A stretch of 64,000 nt of DNA. Origin: Mordavella massiliensis. GTDB taxonomy: Bacteria; Bacillota; Clostridia; Lachnospirales; Lachnospiraceae. The stretch covers positions 166,980 to 230,979 of the forward strand of contig NZ_JACJKS010000002.1 of NCBI RefSeq assembly GCF_016901695.1, in the 5' to 3' direction. Numbering within the stretch: the stretch's first letter is position 1; every line of letters starts with the position of its first letter. The notes under the pieces were generated by a model, which was not told the origin of the DNA, made no database searches, and worked only from the letters and a program-made list of their open reading frames with translations. The position numbers and the translations under genes are program-made. Shown here piece by piece: positions 7,514 to 16,593 of this stretch.

Positions 7514-8083
7514 ATGCGTGTGATCGCCGGAACGGCCCGCAGTCTGCAGTTGAAGACGCTGGACGGCCTTGATACCCGTCCCACGACGGACCGGATCAAA
7601 GAGACGCTTTTTAATATGCTGGCGCCCTACCTCTACGACTGCATTTTCCTCGATCTCTTCGCGGGAAGCGGGGGCATCGGGATCGAGGCGCTGAGCCGCG
7701 GCGCCATGGAGGCGGTCTTTGTGGAAAAGAACCCGAAGGCCATGGCCTGCATTAAAGAGAACCTGAAGCACACCCGCCTGGAGCGGAAGGCGCTCACCAT
7801 ATCCTCGGACGTGATGACAGCGCTCTACCGGCTGGAGGGCGAGAAGCAGTTTGACTACATCTTCATGGATCCGCCCTACAACCAGGGACTGGAGAGGCAG
7901 GTCCTCGACTACCTCGCCGGATCGGACCTGCTTGCAGACCAGGGAGTCATCATTGTGGAGGCCGCAAAAGAGACAAAATTTGACTACCTTGACGACATGG
8001 GATTTTATATACTGAAAGAAAAGATGTACAAGACAAACAAGCACGTGTTCATAGAGCCTGCGGGGAGGAAGGAAATATGTTAA
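7514..8083 (+). CDS. rsmD: 16S rRNA (guanine-966-N2)-methyltransferase RsmD
   Basis: The 189-residue protein has the RsmD signatures: [15 protein letters not shown] at the N-terminus, [15 protein letters not shown], the SAM-binding motif [18 protein letters not shown] (residues about 48-65) and the catalytic DPPYNQ motif (about residue 119). RsmD methylates G966 of 16S rRNA during small-subunit assembly. It overlaps the coaD start by seven bases, the usual rsmD-coaD operon arrangement. An AAAGGAG site precedes the ATG and is separated from the palindrome by only a few bases. Confidence 0.97.
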   Translation: MRVIAGTARSLQLKTLDGLDTRPTTDRIKETLFNMLAPYLYDCIFLDLFAGSGGIGIEALSRGAMEAVFVEKNPKAMACIKENLKHTRLERKALTISSDVMTALYRLEGEKQFDYIFMDPPYNQGLERQVLDYLAGSDLLADQGVIIVEAAKETKFDYLDDMGFYILKEKMYKTNKHVFIEPAGRKEIC

Positions 8084-8568
8084 GAGCCATCTACCCGGGC
8101 AGCTTTGACCCGGTCACATTCGGCCATCTGGATATCATCACAAGATCTGCGAAACTGGTAGATGAATTAATTGTCGGAGTATTGGTAAATAACGCAAAAA
8201 CTCCGTTGTTTTCCGTGGAAGAACGTGTTAAAATACTAGAGAATACAGTGGAAAATATTCCAAATGTAAAAGTTATTCCATTTGAAGGCCTGCTGGTTGA
8301 CTTTGCGAGAAAAATGAAAGCGAGGATGATCGTGAGGGGTCTGCGGGCGATCACGGATTTCGAGTACGAACTCCAGATGGCGCAGACAAACCACAAGCTG
8401 GAGCGGGAGATCGAGACGATCTTTCTGACGACCAGCCTGGAATACTCCTATCTGAGTTCTTCGACCGTGAAGGAAGTGGCCGCTTTCGGGGGAGATATAT
8501 CGCAGTTTGTACCAGACATCGTGATAGAGCGGATGCAGGAAAAAATGGATGAAAGAAGGAGAGTGTAA
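8077..8568 (+). CDS. coaD: Phosphopantetheine adenylyltransferase
   Basis: The 163-residue protein shows the nucleotidyltransferase motif [16 protein letters not shown] (T/HxGH type) near the N-terminus, [19 protein letters not shown] in the middle and [16 protein letters not shown] at the C-terminus, all diagnostic for CoaD. It transfers AMP to 4'-phosphopantetheine in the penultimate step of CoA synthesis and is normally a hexamer. Bases about 8160-8290 are distinctly AT-rich compared with the flanking GC-rich halves of the same gene, while the encoded motifs stay intact. Confidence 0.98.
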   Translation: MLRAIYPGSFDPVTFGHLDIITRSAKLVDELIVGVLVNNAKTPLFSVEERVKILENTVENIPNVKVIPFEGLLVDFARKMKARMIVRGLRAITDFEYELQMAQTNHKLEREIETIFLTTSLEYSYLSSSTVKEVAAFGGDISQFVPDIVIERMQEKMDERRRV

Positions 8569-8571
8569 ATT

Positions 8572-9195
8572 ATGAGCAGCCGAATTGAACAGATTATCGA
8601 AGAGATCGAAGAGTACATTGACAGTTGCAAATTCCAGCCTCTGTCAACGACAAAGATCATTGTAAACAAGGATCAGATCGATGAGCTTCTGCGGGAACTC
8701 CGCATGAAGACGCCGGACGAGATCAAGCGCTACCAGAAGATCATCGCCAACAAGGACGCCATCCTGGCAGACGCCCAGGCAAAGGCGGACAGCATGCTTC
8801 AGGAGGCGCAGATCCAGACGAACGAGCTTGTGAGCGAGCACGAGATCATGCAGCAGGCATATGCCCAGGCAAATGAGATCGTGACAGCCGCAACAGAGCA
8901 GGCGCAGCAGATCCTGGACAATGCGACCAACGACGCCAACGACATCCGGATCGGCGCCATGCAGTATACGGACGATCTCCTTGCAAACGCGGAGAGCATC
9001 ATCGGCCACACGCTTGACAGCTACACGACAAAATACGACGGCCTTGTAAACTCCCTGCAGGAGTGCTACGACATGGTCCGCAACAACCGCTCCGAGCTGG
9101 AGATCCCGGATCAGTCCGCGCGCGGGCTGGAGGCGGAGTACGGCACGCCGGCGCCCGAGGAGGACTATGAGATCGCGGAGGAAGAGCTGGAGTAG
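8572..9195 (+). CDS. Coiled-coil protein, DivIVA/ATPase-H-like
   Basis: The 207-residue product is largely helical: heptad-like Ala/Gln/Glu-rich sequence from residue about 45 to 150 (ILADAQAKADSMLQEAQIQ, EQAQQILDNATNDANDI), an N-terminal part IEQIIEEIEEYIDSC, and an acidic tail ending EEDYEIAEEELE. It has no signal peptide or membrane helix. Similar sequences are found in Lachnospiraceae directly after coaD and are labelled DivIVA-like or V-ATPase-subunit-H-like because of the coiled coil; that labelling is weak evidence of function. The gene follows coaD by three bases, so it is in the rsmD-coaD operon. A structural or division-site role is possible but not shown. Confidence 0.7.
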   Translation: MSSRIEQIIEEIEEYIDSCKFQPLSTTKIIVNKDQIDELLRELRMKTPDEIKRYQKIIANKDAILADAQAKADSMLQEAQIQTNELVSEHEIMQQAYAQANEIVTAATEQAQQILDNATNDANDIRIGAMQYTDDLLANAESIIGHTLDSYTTKYDGLVNSLQECYDMVRNNRSELEIPDQSARGLEAEYGTPAPEEDYEIAEEELE

Positions 9196-9215
9196 GTCTT
9201 TTTCCCGGCTGCTAT

Positions 9216-10148
9216 TTATCTCAGTACATAAAGATATACAATACACAGAAGACTGGTCACCCCTGCGGTGGCCAGTTTTTCTGCCATATAGACAGAAATC
9301 CTGAGCCCGGTCCCGTGGATCATACTGTATGTCTGGGCTGCAGCGCAAAGCCCGCCGGAAGAACAAAGGGACATAATGAGGATCCAGCGAAGCCCGGCGG
9401 GAGCCGGGAGCGAATACAGCATCTCCACGCCGGAAGTCATTTCCAGGAAAGCGGACGCGCAGCGCGCCGGCAGGGCACGGGAGCCGGGAAGAAGACCGGC
9501 CATCTCTGTCAGGATGGAAAAGAGCATCATATAGCCGCCCACCCGCGCGATGGCGTCAAACCCATCCATCATGGAGGCGTCCACCACGCCGGCGGAAAAA
9601 GGACGTCCCCTTTCGGGGTGCGGGCTGTCTCTGCGCTTCTTTAGCTGTCCTTTCCTGCACTGGTAGAAGAGGCGGCTGCTCAGAAGCGGGGCGAGGAAGA
9701 GGAGCAGGATGGATGGGCCTGCAAATGATGGATCCGGCATGAACCGGAGCGCCACATAGCTGACTGCAAACATGGGGCTTATATTGTTGGTGAAAGAGAG
9801 GAGATACCCTGCCTCCTCCCGGCTGATCCGCCCCTGCCTGAGCAGGTCGGCCGTCACCTTTGCCCCCATGGGATAGCCGCAGAGGAACCCGGCTGTCACA
9901 GCAAAAGAGCCGCACGGGGAAACATGCAGGATACGGCCTGGCACAGGTCCTGTCAGGCGGGAGAGCAGATCGACCGCATTTGTCCGCACCATCAGTCCGG
10001 CAGCGATCATGAACGGCAGAAGCGTGGGGAGAACCGTATCAAACCACAGCAGGATGCCCCGGCTCGCCCCTGCAAACGCCGCGCCGGGAAACAGCAGGAT
10101 GGAGAAGAAAAAGATAAGGACCGCCAGGACAAACAGGCGCCGCTTCAC
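9216..10148 (-). CDS. ylbJ: Sporulation integral membrane protein YlbJ
   Basis: A polytopic membrane protein of about 310 residues. It shows WFDTVLPTLLPFMIAAGLMVR, GFLCGYPMGAKVTADLLRQG and LLSFTNNISPMFAVSYVAL, the pattern of YlbJ and other nucleoside-recognition (Gate) domain proteins; about eight hydrophobic segments are visible. The GTG at 10148 is preferred because AAGGGAGGG lies seven bases upstream; the longer frame to 10169 would use a TTG that precedes that site. YlbJ is required for spore cortex formation in B. subtilis, where it also lies near coaD. Here it converges on the coaD operon with only 20 bases between stops. Confidence 0.88.
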   Translation of the reverse strand: MKRRLFVLAVLIFFFSILLFPGAAFAGASRGILLWFDTVLPTLLPFMIAAGLMVRTNAVDLLSRLTGPVPGRILHVSPCGSFAVTAGFLCGYPMGAKVTADLLRQGRISREEAGYLLSFTNNISPMFAVSYVALRFMPDPSFAGPSILLLFLAPLLSSRLFYQCRKGQLKKRRDSPHPERGRPFSAGVVDASMMDGFDAIARVGGYMMLFSILTEMAGLLPGSRALPARCASAFLEMTSGVEMLYSLPAPAGLRWILIMSLCSSGGLCAAAQTYSMIHGTGLRISVYMAEKLATAGVTSLLCIVYLYVLR

Positions 10149-10264
10149 AGGCAGGCCCTCCCTTCGCAAAAGGATCCGCTCTATTCTATGATAGGACTTG
10201 CTTTTTTATGAGGACAGTGACACAATAGGATTGAAAATACGGTCATGTCAAAGGAGAGAAAGAA

Positions 10265-11716
10265 ATGCATGTACTTGAACATCTGGAACCAAAGTCCGTG
10301 TTCCGCTACTTTGAAGAGCTGAGCGCCATTCCCAGGGGCACCTTCGACACGAAACGGGTCAGCGACTACTGCGTCCGGTTCGCGAGGGAGCGGGGCCTTC
10401 CGGTCATCCAGGATGAGGCGAACAACGTGGTCATCCGCAAGAACGGCACGCCCGGCTACGAGGACAGCGAGCCCGTGATCCTCCAGGGTCACCTGGACAT
10501 GGTGTGCGAGAAGACAGAGGACAGCAGCCATGATTTCACGAAAGACGGGCTGGATCTCTATGTGGAGGACGGTTTTGTGAAGGCGAAGGACACAACGCTG
10601 GGCGGGGATGACGGCATTGCCGTCGCCATGGCGCTGGCTGTCCTTGACAGCAGCGATATCCCCCATCCGCCCATCGAGGCCCTGTTCACAACAGACGAGG
10701 AGAGCGGCATGGGAGGCGCCATCGCCGCGGATCTCAGCCTTCTGAAAGGGAAAAAACTGATCAACATCGACTCGGAGGAGGAGGGCTACCTGACCGTGGG
10801 ATGCGCCGGCGGCATCGACGCCCACACATATTTCAGCCTCCACAGCAGCCAGGCGGAAGGACGGCTTGTGCGGGTGCGCATCAGCGGCCTTGCCGGCGGC
10901 CACTCCGGATCGGAGATCCATCTGCAGAGAGGAAACGCGCTGAAGCTGATGGGGCAGCTTCTCCACTGCGCGAATCAAGACCGCACCCTGCGTCTTGTCA
11001 GCCTGGATGGCGGCAGCAAGCGGAACGTGATCGCCATGGACTGCACGGCTGTGTTCTTTGTGAAGGACGACGACAGCTGCGCCTTCATCGGGGAGACGGC
11101 GGCCCGGCTGAAAGAGCAGTGGGACGCGCAGTTTATGGGGGATGAGCCGGGACTGTCCGTCACCGTGTCCGACGAGGGCCGGACATCGCTTCCGGCTGCG
11201 TCCCCGGAGACGACAGGCCGGATCACCGACTATCTCTTCCTCATGCCGAACGGCCCCCAGGCGTACAGCCGCAGGCTGGCCGGCCAGGTGGATACATCCC
11301 TGAATCCGGGCGTCGTATCCACGAAGGATGATGTGGTGGGCATTCACGCCCTGATCCGCAGCGCCTCTGACAGCAGCAAGACGGAAGTGGCGGAGCGCCT
11401 GCGCACGCTGGCAGCTCTGTGCGGCGCTTCCTTTGAGACGGACGGCGCGTACCCGGGCTGGATGTACAGGGAGGAGTCCCCGCTCAGAGAGGTGATGGTG
11501 GAGGCCTTCCGGGAGATGTACGGACATGATCCGGAGGTCATCACCATCCACGCGGGCCTGGAGTGCGGCCTCTTCCTCGGAAAACGGCCGGATCTGGACT
11601 GCGTGTCATTCGGACCGGACATCCCGGATGTGCACTCCGTCCGGGAGCGTCTCAGCATTGCCTCCGTGGAGCGCTGCTACGACTATCTGAAGGCGGTTCT
11701 GGCAAAATGCAGATAG
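10265..11716 (+). CDS. pepD: Aminoacyl-histidine dipeptidase PepD (M20 family)
   Basis: The 483-residue protein matches the PepD/peptidase D branch of M20: EPKSVFRYFEELSAIPRG near the N-terminus, the metal-binding ILQGHLDMVCE motif (residues about 75-85), TLGGDDGIAVAM with the second metal Asp, the catalytic TTDEESGMGGA (Glu-Glu) and INIDSEEEG. The lid domain has GLAGGHSGSEIH, and CVSFGPDIPDVHSVRE holds the last His ligand. It hydrolyses Xaa-His dipeptides such as carnosine and other small peptides in the cytoplasm. Length is normal. It stands divergently from ylbJ with about 115 bases between starts. Confidence 0.96.
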   Translation: MHVLEHLEPKSVFRYFEELSAIPRGTFDTKRVSDYCVRFARERGLPVIQDEANNVVIRKNGTPGYEDSEPVILQGHLDMVCEKTEDSSHDFTKDGLDLYVEDGFVKAKDTTLGGDDGIAVAMALAVLDSSDIPHPPIEALFTTDEESGMGGAIAADLSLLKGKKLINIDSEEEGYLTVGCAGGIDAHTYFSLHSSQAEGRLVRVRISGLAGGHSGSEIHLQRGNALKLMGQLLHCANQDRTLRLVSLDGGSKRNVIAMDCTAVFFVKDDDSCAFIGETAARLKEQWDAQFMGDEPGLSVTVSDEGRTSLPAASPETTGRITDYLFLMPNGPQAYSRRLAGQVDTSLNPGVVSTKDDVVGIHALIRSASDSSKTEVAERLRTLAALCGASFETDGAYPGWMYREESPLREVMVEAFREMYGHDPEVITIHAGLECGLFLGKRPDLDCVSFGPDIPDVHSVRERLSIASVERCYDYLKAVLAKCR

Positions 11717-11773
11717 GCAGGTGCTAAACCCTGCAAATGCAGACATATAGTAATACAAAAAGGAGTCTGCCCC

Positions 11774-12487
11774 TTGCGACATGGAACGGGAAGAAGGCTG
11801 CTCCTTCTTGTATTACTATTTTCTTTTTTCTGCGCCCTGGGAGCCGGTCAGATACTGGAGCAGGCGCGCACGAACACGCTGGCCGGCCGCGGGATCGCGT
11901 CCGCTGCGTACAGGCGGGATTTCTATTCGCAGGAGATGTGGGAGGAGGAGAGGCGCCTGTCCCGAGAGTGCCGGTCCTTTTTAAAAAAGGTGCGCAGGGA
12001 CAGCGTCTGCTTCCCTGTCCCTGCCTCCAGCGAGGATCCGTCTCTTACAGTCTCCTATGAAGATTCCTGGATGTACGAGCGCAGCTATAAGGGGACCAGC
12101 GGGCACGAGGGGACGGATATCATGGCTGACACAGGAGAACGGGGGCTCTACCCGGTCCTCAGCATCTCCGACGGGACCGTGACCAACCTCGGGTGGCTGG
12201 AGCTGGGCGGCTGGCGGGTCGGGATCACCTCCCCGTCGGGCGTCTACTATTACTATGCCCATCTTGACTCCTACGCGGATATCCGGGAGGGGGATGCGGT
12301 GAAGGCCGGGCAGCTTCTCGGGTTCATGGGGGATTCCGGGTACGGGCCGGAGGGCACGGAAGGGAAATTTCCCGTGCACCTGCACCTTGGGGTCTACTCC
12401 TGGGATACAGGGGAGGAGATCAGCGTCAACCCGTACCGGCTCCTCCGAAAGCTGGAGGAGAGCCGGCTGAAATACGCGTATTCTTAA
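11774..12487 (+). CDS. Secreted M23 family metallopeptidase (LytM-type)
   Basis: The 237-residue protein starts at TTG 11774, eight bases after AAAAAGGAG; the nearby ATG at 11781 is in another frame. Residues 1-25 form a signal peptide or membrane anchor (RRLLLLVLLFSFFCALGAG). The M23 domain begins near residue 110: GHEGTDIMAD holds the first zinc ligands (HxxxD), GVYYYYAHLDSY the catalytic His and PVHLHLGVY the HxH ligand. Such enzymes cut peptide bridges in peptidoglycan, or serve as Spo-type engulfment endopeptidases in spore formers. All zinc ligands are present, so activity is expected. Confidence 0.88.
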   Translation: MRHGTGRRLLLLVLLFSFFCALGAGQILEQARTNTLAGRGIASAAYRRDFYSQEMWEEERRLSRECRSFLKKVRRDSVCFPVPASSEDPSLTVSYEDSWMYERSYKGTSGHEGTDIMADTGERGLYPVLSISDGTVTNLGWLELGGWRVGITSPSGVYYYYAHLDSYADIREGDAVKAGQLLGFMGDSGYGPEGTEGKFPVHLHLGVYSWDTGEEISVNPYRLLRKLEESRLKYAYS

Positions 12488-12551
12488 CTGGTGTAATCCG
12501 TCCATCTGTGCTATACTTTATCAGATGATGTTTTGCTTACGGAGGAGAAGA

Positions 12552-13952
12552 ATGAGGTTTCCAGCTGCGTTTGAAGAGAAGATGCAGCGCCTGCTGGGCG
12601 AGGAATATCCCGCCTATCTGGCCTGCTATGACGAGCCAAGGTACTTTGGCCTGCGCGTCAATACGAAAAAGATTTCCGTGGAGGAGTTCCTGAAGATCTG
12701 CCCCTTTGAAGTCCGGCAGGTGCCCTGGATCCGCAACGGATTCTACTATGACGGCACGCAGGTGTCGCCTGCCCGCCATCCTTACTATTTCGCCGGCCTT
12801 TACTATCTGCAGGAGCCGAGCGCCATGACGCCGGCGGACCGGCTCCCCGTGGAGCCGGGGGACCGGGTGCTGGACCTTTGCGCGGCCCCGGGAGGCAAGG
12901 CGACAGAGCTGGGAGCAAAGCTGAAGGGAGAGGGCCTTCTTGTGGCCAACGACATCAGCAGCTCCCGGGCAAAAGGGCTCCTGAAGAACCTGGAGCTCTT
13001 CGGCATCGGCAACGTGCTTGTCTCCAGCGAGGAGCCGGGCAGGCTGTGCCAGTATTTTCCGGGCTACTTTGATAAGATCCTCATCGACGCCCCCTGCTCC
13101 GGGGAGGGCATGTTCCGCAAAGACAGGAAGATGGTGAAGGCGTGGGAAGAGCACGGGCCCGCCTATTTTTCAAAGATCCAGAAACATATCATCCTGCAGG
13201 CGGCCGACATGCTCCGGGAGGGAGGCATGATGCTCTACTCCACCTGCACCTTTGACCCTTCCGAGAACGAGGAGGTCATCGCCCACCTGCTCAGGGAGCG
13301 CCCCGGTTTTTGCATCTGTTCTATTGAACCTTACGACGGTTTCGCGCCGGGACGTCCGGATCTGGTGCCGGGCGCGGATCCGTCCCTTGCGGATACCGTG
13401 CGCATCTTCCCCCACAGGATGCACGGGGAGGGCCACTTCCTGGCCCTGCTTAAGAAAGGGGAGGGGCAGGATGCCCGCGGGAAAAAAGAGAGGGCGGACG
13501 CGCAGCAGGGAAGGAAAAGGAAGGAAGCTGCGCCGGAGCTGGAGGAGTTTTCACAGAAATTTAAGATAGATTTAAGCTGCTGCACGCTGGATATTCACGG
13601 CGAAAGGGTTTATGATATGCCGGTAGGGCTTCCGGACATGCGGGGCATGCGGTTCCTGCGCACAGGTCTTCTCCTGGGCGAGAACAGGAAGAACCGGTTC
13701 GAGCCGAGCCAGGCGCTCGCCATGGCGCTTCCGGCCGGCGGACTGGAGGACGTGATCAGCCTTCCCGCCGATGACGGCCGGGTGATCCGCTACCTGAAGG
13801 GGGAGACGCTGGATGTGGAGGATGTCGTCTCTCCGAAGAAGAAAGGATGGCAGCTCTTCTGCGTGGACGGATTTCCCCTCGGGTGGGGGAAGCTCTCCGG
13901 CGGGACCTTAAAGAATAAATACCTTCCGGGATGGAGATGGCAGTCCGTATGA
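12552..13952 (+). CDS. RsmF/RsmB-type rRNA (cytosine-5)-methyltransferase
   Basis: The 466-residue protein is a NOL1/NOP2/Sun family methyltransferase: LDLCAAPGGKATELGAKL (SAM motif I), NDISSSRAKGLLKNLE, DAPCSGEGMFRK (motif IV, catalytic Cys) and YSTCTFDPSENEEV (motif VI, TC). It has the C-terminal domain of the RsmF/YebU branch (LPAGGLEDVISLPADDGRVIRYLKGETL and a final PLGWGKLSGGTLKNKYLPGWRW). It should make m5C in ribosomal RNA. The ATG at 12552 follows GGAGGAG; the frame continues nine codons upstream without an RBS. The stop overlaps the next gene (ATGA). Confidence 0.92.
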   Translation: MRFPAAFEEKMQRLLGEEYPAYLACYDEPRYFGLRVNTKKISVEEFLKICPFEVRQVPWIRNGFYYDGTQVSPARHPYYFAGLYYLQEPSAMTPADRLPVEPGDRVLDLCAAPGGKATELGAKLKGEGLLVANDISSSRAKGLLKNLELFGIGNVLVSSEEPGRLCQYFPGYFDKILIDAPCSGEGMFRKDRKMVKAWEEHGPAYFSKIQKHIILQAADMLREGGMMLYSTCTFDPSENEEVIAHLLRERPGFCICSIEPYDGFAPGRPDLVPGADPSLADTVRIFPHRMHGEGHFLALLKKGEGQDARGKKERADAQQGRKRKEAAPELEEFSQKFKIDLSCCTLDIHGERVYDMPVGLPDMRGMRFLRTGLLLGENRKNRFEPSQALAMALPAGGLEDVISLPADDGRVIRYLKGETLDVEDVVSPKKKGWQLFCVDGFPLGWGKLSGGTLKNKYLPGWRWQSV

Positions 13953-14680
13953 TGCGATTGGACAAGTACCTGGCTGATATGGGAAAAGGAACACGCCAGG
14001 AAGTAAAAAAATATATCCGGAAAGGACTTGTCACAGTGGACGGCGTGGCAGTGTGCTCTCCGGAGTACAAAGTGGAGCCGGGGATGGAGATCCTCCTGGA
14101 CGGGGCGCCCGTCGCCTACGCCGCGCAGGAGTACTACATGCTGTACAAGCCGGCAGGCGTGGTCTCTGCCACGGAGGACAAAAGGGAGACGACTGTGCTG
14201 GATCTGATCCGGGACAAAAAGAGAAAGGACCTCTTCCCTGTGGGCAGGCTTGACAAAGACACGGAGGGGCTTCTTCTCATCACCAACGACGGGGAGCTGG
14301 CGCACCGGCTCCTGTCCCCGAAGCGGCATGTGGACAAGGTCTACTATGCCCGGGTGGACGGGCTTGTGACAGAGGCGACAAAGCAGGCGTTCCTGGAGGG
14401 CGTCAATATCGGAAGCCGGGAGGAGCCCCTTCGCACCATGCCGGCCAGGCTGGAGATCTTAAGGACCGGCCAGGAAGGGGGACGCCCTGTATCGCACGTG
14501 CGCCTTACGATCCGGGAAGGAAAGTTTCACCAGGTCAAGCGGATGTTCCGGTCGCAGGGCATGGAGGTCCTCTACCTGAAGCGGGAGGTCATGGGACCTC
14601 TCGCGCTGGACGAGAGCCTTCAGCCGGGGGCGTACCGCCCCCTGACAGAGGAAGAGATCAAGAGGTTGAAAGAACAATGA
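13949..14680 (+). CDS. RluB/RsuA-family pseudouridine synthase
   Basis: The protein of about 243 residues has an N-terminal S4 RNA-binding domain (RLDKYLADMGKGTRQEVKKYIRKGLVTVDG) and a catalytic domain with VGRLDKDTEGLLLITNDGELAH, the RsuA/RluB active-site block with the catalytic Asp, followed by REGKFHQVKRMFRSQGMEV. It converts a specific uridine of rRNA to pseudouridine. The ATG at 13949 overlaps the previous stop, and the stop overlaps the next start (ATGA), so it is translationally coupled on both sides. The exact rRNA target cannot be chosen among RsuA, RluB, RluE and RluF types by eye. Confidence 0.93.
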   Translation: MMRLDKYLADMGKGTRQEVKKYIRKGLVTVDGVAVCSPEYKVEPGMEILLDGAPVAYAAQEYYMLYKPAGVVSATEDKRETTVLDLIRDKKRKDLFPVGRLDKDTEGLLLITNDGELAHRLLSPKRHVDKVYYARVDGLVTEATKQAFLEGVNIGSREEPLRTMPARLEILRTGQEGGRPVSHVRLTIREGKFHQVKRMFRSQGMEVLYLKREVMGPLALDESLQPGAYRPLTEEEIKRLKEQ

Positions 14681-16551
14681 GTCATGGATTTTTGCCTGTC
14701 TCGAGGCGGGAGATGGAACTAAGAGGCTGGGATCGGCCGGATTTTGTCTATGTGTCCGGCGATGCGTACGTGGATCATCCCTCCTTCGGGCATGCCATCA
14801 TCACAAGGATGCTGGAGTCCCTCGGATATAAGGTGTGCGTGCTGGCCCAGCCGGATTACAGGAAGAAGGAGAGCATCATGGAGTTCGGGGAACCCCGTCT
14901 TGCGTTCCTTGTGTCGTCCGGAAACATGGATTCCATGGTCAATCACTATACAGTCGCCAGGAAGAGGCGGCGGACGGACGCCTACTCCCCCGGCGGCGCC
15001 ATGGGCCGCAGACCGGATTATGCGGTGGTGGTGTACTGCAACCTGATCCGCCAGGTCTACCGGCATACGCCGGTCATCATCGGGGGCATCGAGGCAAGCC
15101 TTCGCAGGCTGGCCCATTACGACTATTGGTCCGACAGCCTGAAGCGGTCGATCCTTATGGACTCGGGCGCAGACCTTATATCCTACGGGATGGGAGAGCG
15201 CTCCATTGCGGCCATCGCCGAGGCGCTGGACGCGGGGATCGCAGTCCGGGACCTCACCTACATTGACGGGACCGTCTGCAAAGTGCGGGACCTTTCCAGC
15301 GTGTACGATCCGGTCATCCTCCCGTCCTACGACGAGCTCAGGCAGGACAGGCTGAACTACGCACGCAGTTTCTACACCCAGTACTGCAACACGGATCCCT
15401 TCGCGGGGCGCAGGCTCGTGGAGCCCTATTCGGACCACTGCTTTATCGTGCAGAACCCGCCGTCCAGGCCCTTAAGCCAGACGGAGATGGATGATGTGTA
15501 CAGCTATCCGTATATGCGGACCTACCATCCCTCCTACGAGGCGGCCGGCGGTGTTCCGGCCATACAGGAAGTGAAGTTCTCCCTCGTGAGCAACCGGGGA
15601 TGCTTCGGGGGCTGCAGCTTCTGCGCCCTCACCTTCCACCAGGGGCGGATCCTCCAGACGAGAAGCCACGCCTCCCTGCTCCGGGAGGCGCAGGGGATGA
15701 TTAAGGAGCCGGACTTCAAGGGATACATCCACGATGTGGGGGGCCCCACGGCCAATTTCCGGCAGCCATCCTGCCGCAAACAGCTTGAAAAGGGCGTGTG
15801 CAGGAACAGGCAGTGCCTGTTCCCGGAGCCATGCAAAAACCTGGAAGTCAGTCATAAAGACTACATAAAATTATTACGAAAACTGAGAGACATCCCCGGG
15901 GTGAAAAAGGTGTTCATCCGGTCCGGGATCCGCTTTGACTACGTGATGGCAGACCGGGATGACACCTTCCTTAAGGAGCTGTGCCAGTACCATGTGAGCG
16001 GCCAGCTCAAGGTGGCGCCAGAGCATATCTGCGACGCCGTCCTCACCCGCATGGGAAAGCCCCGGAACCGCGTCTACCAGGCCTTTGCGGACAAGTATGC
16101 GGCGGTCAACCGCCAGATCGGCAAAAAGCAGTATCTCGTTCCCTATCTGATGTCCTCCCATCCGGGTTCCACCTTGAAGGAGGCGGTGGCGCTGGCGGAG
16201 TATCTGCGGGATCAGGGAGTCAGTCCGGAACAGGTGCAGGATTTCTATCCAACGCCCTCCACCCTGTCCACCTGCATGTACTATACCGGCGTGGACCCGC
16301 GCGACATGAAGCCGGTGTACGTGCCGAAAAACCCGCACGAAAAAGCGATGCAGCGGGCCCTCATCCAGTACCGGGATCCGAAGAACCGAGACCTTGTCCT
16401 GGAAGCGCTGAAAAAGGCGGGGCGCATGGATCTGGTCGGGTTTGACAGGCATTGCCTGATCCGGCCCCGGAAGCTGAAAGGGGAGGAGTCCCCGGCCCGG
16501 ACCAGAACGGGGAAAAAGAAGACGATCCGCAACGTACACCGCAAAAAGTAA
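14677..16551 (+). CDS. YgiQ family radical SAM protein
   Basis: The 624-residue protein matches the YgiQ/UPF0313 family: the N-terminal DFVYVSGDAYVDHPSFGHAII, the SNRGCFGGCSFCALTFHQG radical SAM cluster motif (CxxxCxxC, residues about 306-315), the C-rich segment RKQLEKGVCRNRQCLFPEPC and the C-terminal FYPTPSTLSTCMYYTG. The substrate is unknown. The three cluster cysteines and the GGxEA motif (IIGGIEASLRRLAHYDYWSD) are intact. The start overlaps the upstream pseudouridine synthase by four bases. The Lys/Arg-rich C-terminus (KKKTIRNVHRKK) suggests contact with nucleic acid, which is an inference. Confidence 0.95.
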   Translation: MSHGFLPVSRREMELRGWDRPDFVYVSGDAYVDHPSFGHAIITRMLESLGYKVCVLAQPDYRKKESIMEFGEPRLAFLVSSGNMDSMVNHYTVARKRRRTDAYSPGGAMGRRPDYAVVVYCNLIRQVYRHTPVIIGGIEASLRRLAHYDYWSDSLKRSILMDSGADLISYGMGERSIAAIAEALDAGIAVRDLTYIDGTVCKVRDLSSVYDPVILPSYDELRQDRLNYARSFYTQYCNTDPFAGRRLVEPYSDHCFIVQNPPSRPLSQTEMDDVYSYPYMRTYHPSYEAAGGVPAIQEVKFSLVSNRGCFGGCSFCALTFHQGRILQTRSHASLLREAQGMIKEPDFKGYIHDVGGPTANFRQPSCRKQLEKGVCRNRQCLFPEPCKNLEVSHKDYIKLLRKLRDIPGVKKVFIRSGIRFDYVMADRDDTFLKELCQYHVSGQLKVAPEHICDAVLTRMGKPRNRVYQAFADKYAAVNRQIGKKQYLVPYLMSSHPGSTLKEAVALAEYLRDQGVSPEQVQDFYPTPSTLSTCMYYTGVDPRDMKPVYVPKNPHEKAMQRALIQYRDPKNRDLVLEALKKAGRMDLVGFDRHCLIRPRKLKGEESPARTRTGKKKTIRNVHRKK

Positions 16552-16593
16552 CCGATGATACAGAGTATAAATAACGATAAAGAAGGGATTTCC

